In this document: in pieces, positions 5,087-8,194 of the stretch | Layout: every line of letters starts with the position of its first letter | How positions within the stretch are numbered: position 1 is the stretch's first letter | Source: Myxococcales bacterium | GTDB taxonomy: Bacteria; Myxococcota_A; UBA9042; PHBI01; JAAZYN01 | Assembly: GCA_014239625.1 (NCBI GenBank) | Contig: JAAZYN010000121.1 | Coordinates: forward strand, 1 to 8,194 | Reading direction: 5' to 3' | DNA: 8,194 nucleotides | The notes under the pieces: generated by a model | The model's input: only the letters and a program-made list of their open reading frames with translations | Told to the model about the DNA's origin: nothing | Databases searched by the model: none | Position numbers and translations under genes: made by a program

Positions 5087-8000
5087 ATGAACCGCGTCTC
5101 CACCCTCGCCCCATGTGCTGTGCTGTTCGTCGTCGCGGCTGCAGCTCCATCCTTGGCGGGCTGGGACCCGATCTTCAACACGACCTCCCAGGGAGCGATC
5201 ACCATCACCGGAAACGCCCTGGGCCTGAGCGTCGACCCCACGGTGGACGCGCCTGGCAGCGATGACTCCATCGGCGCGTTCATGGACGCGACCGGCACCT
5301 TGCAAAAGAGCGGCTGGCCCGCAGGCACCACGGACAACTGGCTGCTCAACTCATCGGCGGCCACGCTGTGGCTCCCCGCCGGCGCTGAAGTGCTTCATGC
5401 GGAGCTCGTCTGGGGGGGCTCCTACGGCAACATCGCCGGCATGCCGGATGTGATCGACAGCGTCGACGATCCGGTCCTGCTGTTCGCTCCGGGAGCCGCC
5501 TGGGAGGTGTCGCCGAACCCAGCCACAGGCGCGGGCCCGGCGTCCACCGATTCGGTCGGCGATTACGGTTACTACTACCGCAGCCAGGACGTGACCGAGA
5601 TCGTCCAGGAGGCCAAGGGCGGCACCTACGTCATCGCCGCCGTGCCGGCCACGACCCGCACCGCGCCCACCATCGACACGGCGGGGTGGACCCTCGTGGT
5701 GGCGTTCAAACACCCCGACTACCCAGCTCGCAATCTCACGTTGTTTCTGGGTGACCAATGGATCACTGAAGACACCGTCGCCGCCGACGCGACCGCCACG
5801 GTCAGCGGGTTCTGTACGCCGCAGGTGGGACCCATCGATGGCAAGCTGTTCATCAGCGCGATGGAGGGTGACTCCAATCGGGTCGGTGACGAGTTCCGCT
5901 TCGCCGAGACCGAGGCCGGGCTCTCCCTGAGCAGCTCACGCGTGTCGGGGCCGAACAACCCGGTGGACAACTTCTTCGCGTCGCAGATCAACGACGACTT
6001 CGGCGTGTTGGACACCACCGGGACGTTCGGTACCGCGAACCACACCCCCGGCAGCAACTCGGTCGGCGCGCGCCAGGGGTGGGACACCGCCGGGGTCGAC
6101 ATCTCCGCCCGCCTCGACAACGCCCAGACCGCGGCCTGGGTGCGCGGGACCTCTCAAGGTGACTGGTATGTCGCCACCGTCATCGGGATGCAGATCAACG
6201 TCGCCGAGCCGATCGCCTCCGCCACCGCCGGCGCGAGCGCCTCGCTGGCCGGGTCGGGCGACGTCGTCGATGTCACGCTGACGCTGGACAACGCTGGCGA
6301 CGCCGACGCTCAAAACATGTCGTTCCGATTGAACTCGACCCTCCCCAGCGCGGTCTCCTACGTGGCGGGCAGCCTGTTGGTCGACGGCGCTACGCCGCCG
6401 GGCGGGGCCGTGACGTCGGAGGTGGCGCTGACCACCGGGGTGAGCGTGCCCACGGTGAGCGTCGGCGGCACGCAGACCGTGACCTTTCAGCTCACCGTGG
6501 ACGGGCAGGTGCTCGCGCCGTCCCGTCTCCACATCGAGGGGGCGTGGGACTACCAGTGGCTGGGCTGTCAGGGGGAGACCTTCGACGGCACTGCGCTCTC
6601 CAACCAGGTCAACGTCGACCTGCAAGAGTGTGGCAACGGGTTGGTCGAGCTGACGGAGAACTGCGATGACGGCGATGACGGCGCCGGCGATGGGTGTGAC
6701 GCCTGCGGCATCGAGCCGGGTTGGGCCTGCACCAGCACCCTCGGCGCGCTCAGCGTCTGCAGCAGCAGCTGCGGTGACGGCGCCCTCGCCCTCGGCGCGG
6801 AGGCCTGCGACGACGACAACACCGACGACGGCGATGGCTGCGATGGGTCGTGCAACGTCGAGCCCGGCTACGAGTGTACCGACGTGGCTGGAGCCACAAG
6901 CACGTGCACCAACGACTGCGGCGACGGAGCGTGGGCGCCTCCCGCCGAGGAGTGTGACGACGGCGACGATGACCCCAACGACGGCTGCGCCGACTGCGTC
7001 GTGTCGGCGGGGTGGGACTGCAGCGGCGAGCCTGGCGAGCTGAGCAGCTGCAACGCCGGTTGCGGCGACGGCCAGTGGGTGTCGGCCCTCGAGGGGTGCG
7101 ATGACGGCAACAAGGACGACGGTGACGGCTGCTCGTCGAGCTGCGCCGTGGAGCCTGGTTACGACTGCGCGGGTATCGAGGGCGGGGCGAGCACCTGCCT
7201 GACCGACTGCGGCGACGGCGCGCTCGCCGCCGTGGAGGCGTGCGACGACGGCAACAACGCCCAGGGCGATGGCTGCGATGCCTTCTGTAACGTGGAGCCG
7301 GGCTGGACCTGCACGGACCCGCCTGGCGCGTTGTCGGTGTGCACCAGCCTCTGCGGCGATGGCTCGTTCACGCCTGGCCAGGAGGGCTGCGACGACGGCA
7401 ACAACGACGATGGCGACGGCTGCTCGTCGCAGTGCGCCGTAGAGCCCGGCTTCGACTGCACGTTTGTCCCCGGGAGCCCATCGCAGTGCGTCAACGAGTG
7501 TGGCGATGGGGCGCTCGCGGTCGGGGTCGAGGCATGTGATGACGGCAACCTCACGCCCGACGATGGCTGCGACGCTCTCTGTAACGTGGAGCCCGGGTTC
7601 AGCTGCACCAACGTGCCGGCGGGGACGTCTCAATGCGACGCGGGCTGCAGCGACGGAGTCGTCGCGGGGGTCGAAGGGTGCGACGATGGTAACCTGACCG
7701 CGGGCGACGGCTGCTCTCCGAGCTGCTTGGTGGAGCCCGGCTGGAGCTGCGAGGTCGTCGCCGGTGGCAGCGAGTGCTCCACGACCTGCGGCGATGGTCA
7801 GCTCGCCGCCGGCGTAGAGCAGTGCGACGACGGCGCCAACGACGATGGCGACGGCTGCTCGGCTGCGTGCGTCGTGGAGCCGGGCTGGAGCTGCACCGCC
7901 GACCCGGGCGCGCTGTCGCTCTGCGCCGCTGTCTGCGGTGACGGAAAGGTCGCCGCGCCGGAGGAGGCCTGCGACGACGGCGATCTGGATCCGGCCGACG

Positions 8001-8194
8001 GCTGCGACGCCGAGTGTCAAGTCGAGCCGGGTTGGCAGTGCAGCCAGGTGCCCGGCGCGACCTCGATCTGCAACTCCAGCTGCGGTGATGGCGTCATCGA
8101 CCCCAACGAGACCTGCGACGACGGCAACGTCCACGACGGCGACGGTTGCACCGCCTGCCTGGTGGATGACGGCTGGTATTGCACCGGCGAGCCC
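5087..8194 (+). CDS. Giant secreted DUF4215-repeat surface protein (5' part, open at window edge)
   Basis: The first 1036 residues are in the window; no stop codon is reached. The ATG at 5087 has GGAGGT 6 nt upstream. Residues 1-24 are a signal peptide (hydrophobic AVLFVVAAAA, cleavage likely after PSLA). Residues about 25-370 resemble the DUF3344-like beta region that precedes DUF11 domains in actinobacterial and myxobacterial surface proteins. Signs are AELVWGG, the ordered Tyr-rich stretch before VTEIV, AGWTLVVAFKHPDYPARNLT, GPIDGKLFISAMEGD, NPVDNFFASQI and AGVDISARL. Residues about 373-510 look like a DUF11/CARDB-type beta-sandwich (VVDVTLTLDNAGDADAQN, AVSYVAGSLLVDG). From residue 515 come 11 DUF4215 (myxococcal Cys-rich) units of 47-49 residues, the last cut by the edge. 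The protein should be exported and disulfide-stabilised at the cell surface, possibly as an adhesin. Myxobacterial proteins of this type often end in a MYXO-CTERM sorting tail, which would lie beyond the window. Confidence 0.9.
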   Translation, partial: MNRVSTLAPCAVLFVVAAAAPSLAGWDPIFNTTSQGAITITGNALGLSVDPTVDAPGSDDSIGAFMDATGTLQKSGWPAGTTDNWLLNSSAATLWLPAGAEVLHAELVWGGSYGNIAGMPDVIDSVDDPVLLFAPGAAWEVSPNPATGAGPASTDSVGDYGYYYRSQDVTEIVQEAKGGTYVIAAVPATTRTAPTIDTAGWTLVVAFKHPDYPARNLTLFLGDQWITEDTVAADATATVSGFCTPQVGPIDGKLFISAMEGDSNRVGDEFRFAETEAGLSLSSSRVSGPNNPVDNFFASQINDDFGVLDTTGTFGTANHTPGSNSVGARQGWDTAGVDISARLDNAQTAAWVRGTSQGDWYVATVIGMQINVAEPIASATAGASASLAGSGDVVDVTLTLDNAGDADAQNMSFRLNSTLPSAVSYVAGSLLVDGATPPGGAVTSEVALTTGVSVPTVSVGGTQTVTFQLTVDGQVLAPSRLHIEGAWDYQWLGCQGETFDGTALSNQVNVDLQECGNGLVELTENCDDGDDGAGDGCDACGIEPGWACTSTLGALSVCSSSCGDGALALGAEACDDDNTDDGDGCDGSCNVEPGYECTDVAGATSTCTNDCGDGAWAPPAEECDDGDDDPNDGCADCVVSAGWDCSGEPGELSSCNAGCGDGQWVSALEGCDDGNKDDGDGCSSSCAVEPGYDCAGIEGGASTCLTDCGDGALAAVEACDDGNNAQGDGCDAFCNVEPGWTCTDPPGALSVCTSLCGDGSFTPGQEGCDDGNNDDGDGCSSQCAVEPGFDCTFVPGSPSQCVNECGDGALAVGVEACDDGNLTPDDGCDALCNVEPGFSCTNVPAGTSQCDAGCSDGVVAGVEGCDDGNLTAGDGCSPSCLVEPGWSCEVVAGGSECSTTCGDGQLAAGVEQCDDGANDDGDGCSAACVVEPGWSCTADPGALSLCAAVCGDGKVAAPEEACDDGDLDPADGCDAECQVEPGWQCSQVPGATSICNSSCGDGVIDPNETCDDGNVHDGDGCTACLVDDGWYCTGEP
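6629..8194 (+). repeat. Tandem array of 11 DUF4215 units, 141-147 bp period
   Basis: Units begin at 6629, 6770, 6917, 7061, 7208, 7352, 7499, 7646, 7787, 7934 and 8081; the last is truncated by the window edge. All spacings are 141, 144 or 147 bp, so the frame is always kept. The core of a unit is CGDG-(7-9 residues)-E-x-CDDGN-xxx-GDGC-xxx-C-x-VEPGW-x-C-(8-10)-C, giving six Cys per unit and probably three disulfides. Deviations: unit 1 starts CGNG and unit 8 CSDG; unit 3 has VSAGW and unit 11 VDDGW instead of VEPGW; units 1, 3 and 11 have CxxC instead of CxxxC in the middle. The Asp-rich DDGNxxDGDG segment resembles calcium-binding loops. DNA identity between units is moderate, so the array is old or diversified. 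Confidence 0.93.

Noticed and set aside
5936..8134. 732-codon open frame on the minus strand
   Set aside because: It is antisense to the DUF4215 array. Its translation is a low-complexity Ala/Val/Arg repeat that mirrors the 147-bp period, while the plus frame has a signal peptide, ribosome binding site and conserved domains.
6629..8194. Regular repeats resembling a CRISPR or satellite array
   Set aside because: The 141-147 bp period is in frame, diverged and encodes a known Cys-rich domain; there are no short identical repeats with unique spacers.

Overview
The window is about two-thirds G+C, and the real genes end most codons in G or C. The gene content points to a myxobacterium-like organism (Myxococcota or a related deltaproteobacterial lineage). 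The evidence is a secreted giant protein with tandem DUF4215 cysteine-rich repeats, a lipoprotein with a P460-type haem motif, an FHA protein fused to a polytopic membrane domain, and a phytyl-ester-synthase/DGAT-like acyltransferase. This is judged from family recognition and composition only. No rRNA, tRNA, transposase, CRISPR array or phage gene was seen.

Layout. Bases 1-83 hold nothing I can assign. At 84-788 (minus) is an exported SPOR-domain protein. A 70-bp divergent gap separates it from a P460-like c-type cytochrome lipoprotein at 859-1464 (plus). After 60 bp comes a 521-residue FHA/membrane protein at 1525-3090 (plus), which may share a transcript with the lipoprotein or have its own weak promoter. 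A 480-bp gene-free region rich in perfect inverted repeats (3091-3570) separates it from the convergent acyltransferase gene (minus). The acyltransferase is divergent from a small unrecognised ORF at 4504-4785 (plus). A near-central AT-rich 14-bp palindrome, similar to LexA/SOS boxes, sits between their preferred starts. About 300 bp of leader follow, ending in four inverted repeats, the last of which contains the ribosome binding site. From 5087 to the window edge runs the 5' part of a very large surface protein gene: signal peptide, DUF3344-like beta region, DUF11-like region, then 11 DUF4215 units, still open at the edge.

Common theme. Most products act at the envelope: peptidoglycan binding (SPOR), a periplasmic or outer-membrane haem lipoprotein, a membrane-anchored phosphopeptide-reading FHA protein, a lipid acyltransferase and a surface adhesin-like protein. 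They look like separate envelope genes rather than one pathway.

The points most worth a second look are the SOS-box-like palindrome at 4473-4486, the structured leader of the DUF4215 gene, a 27-bp perfect inverted repeat inside the cytochrome gene, a GarA/OdhI-like phospho-switch motif after the FHA domain, and alternating subtypes in the DUF4215 array. I did not find a clearly new multi-gene system.
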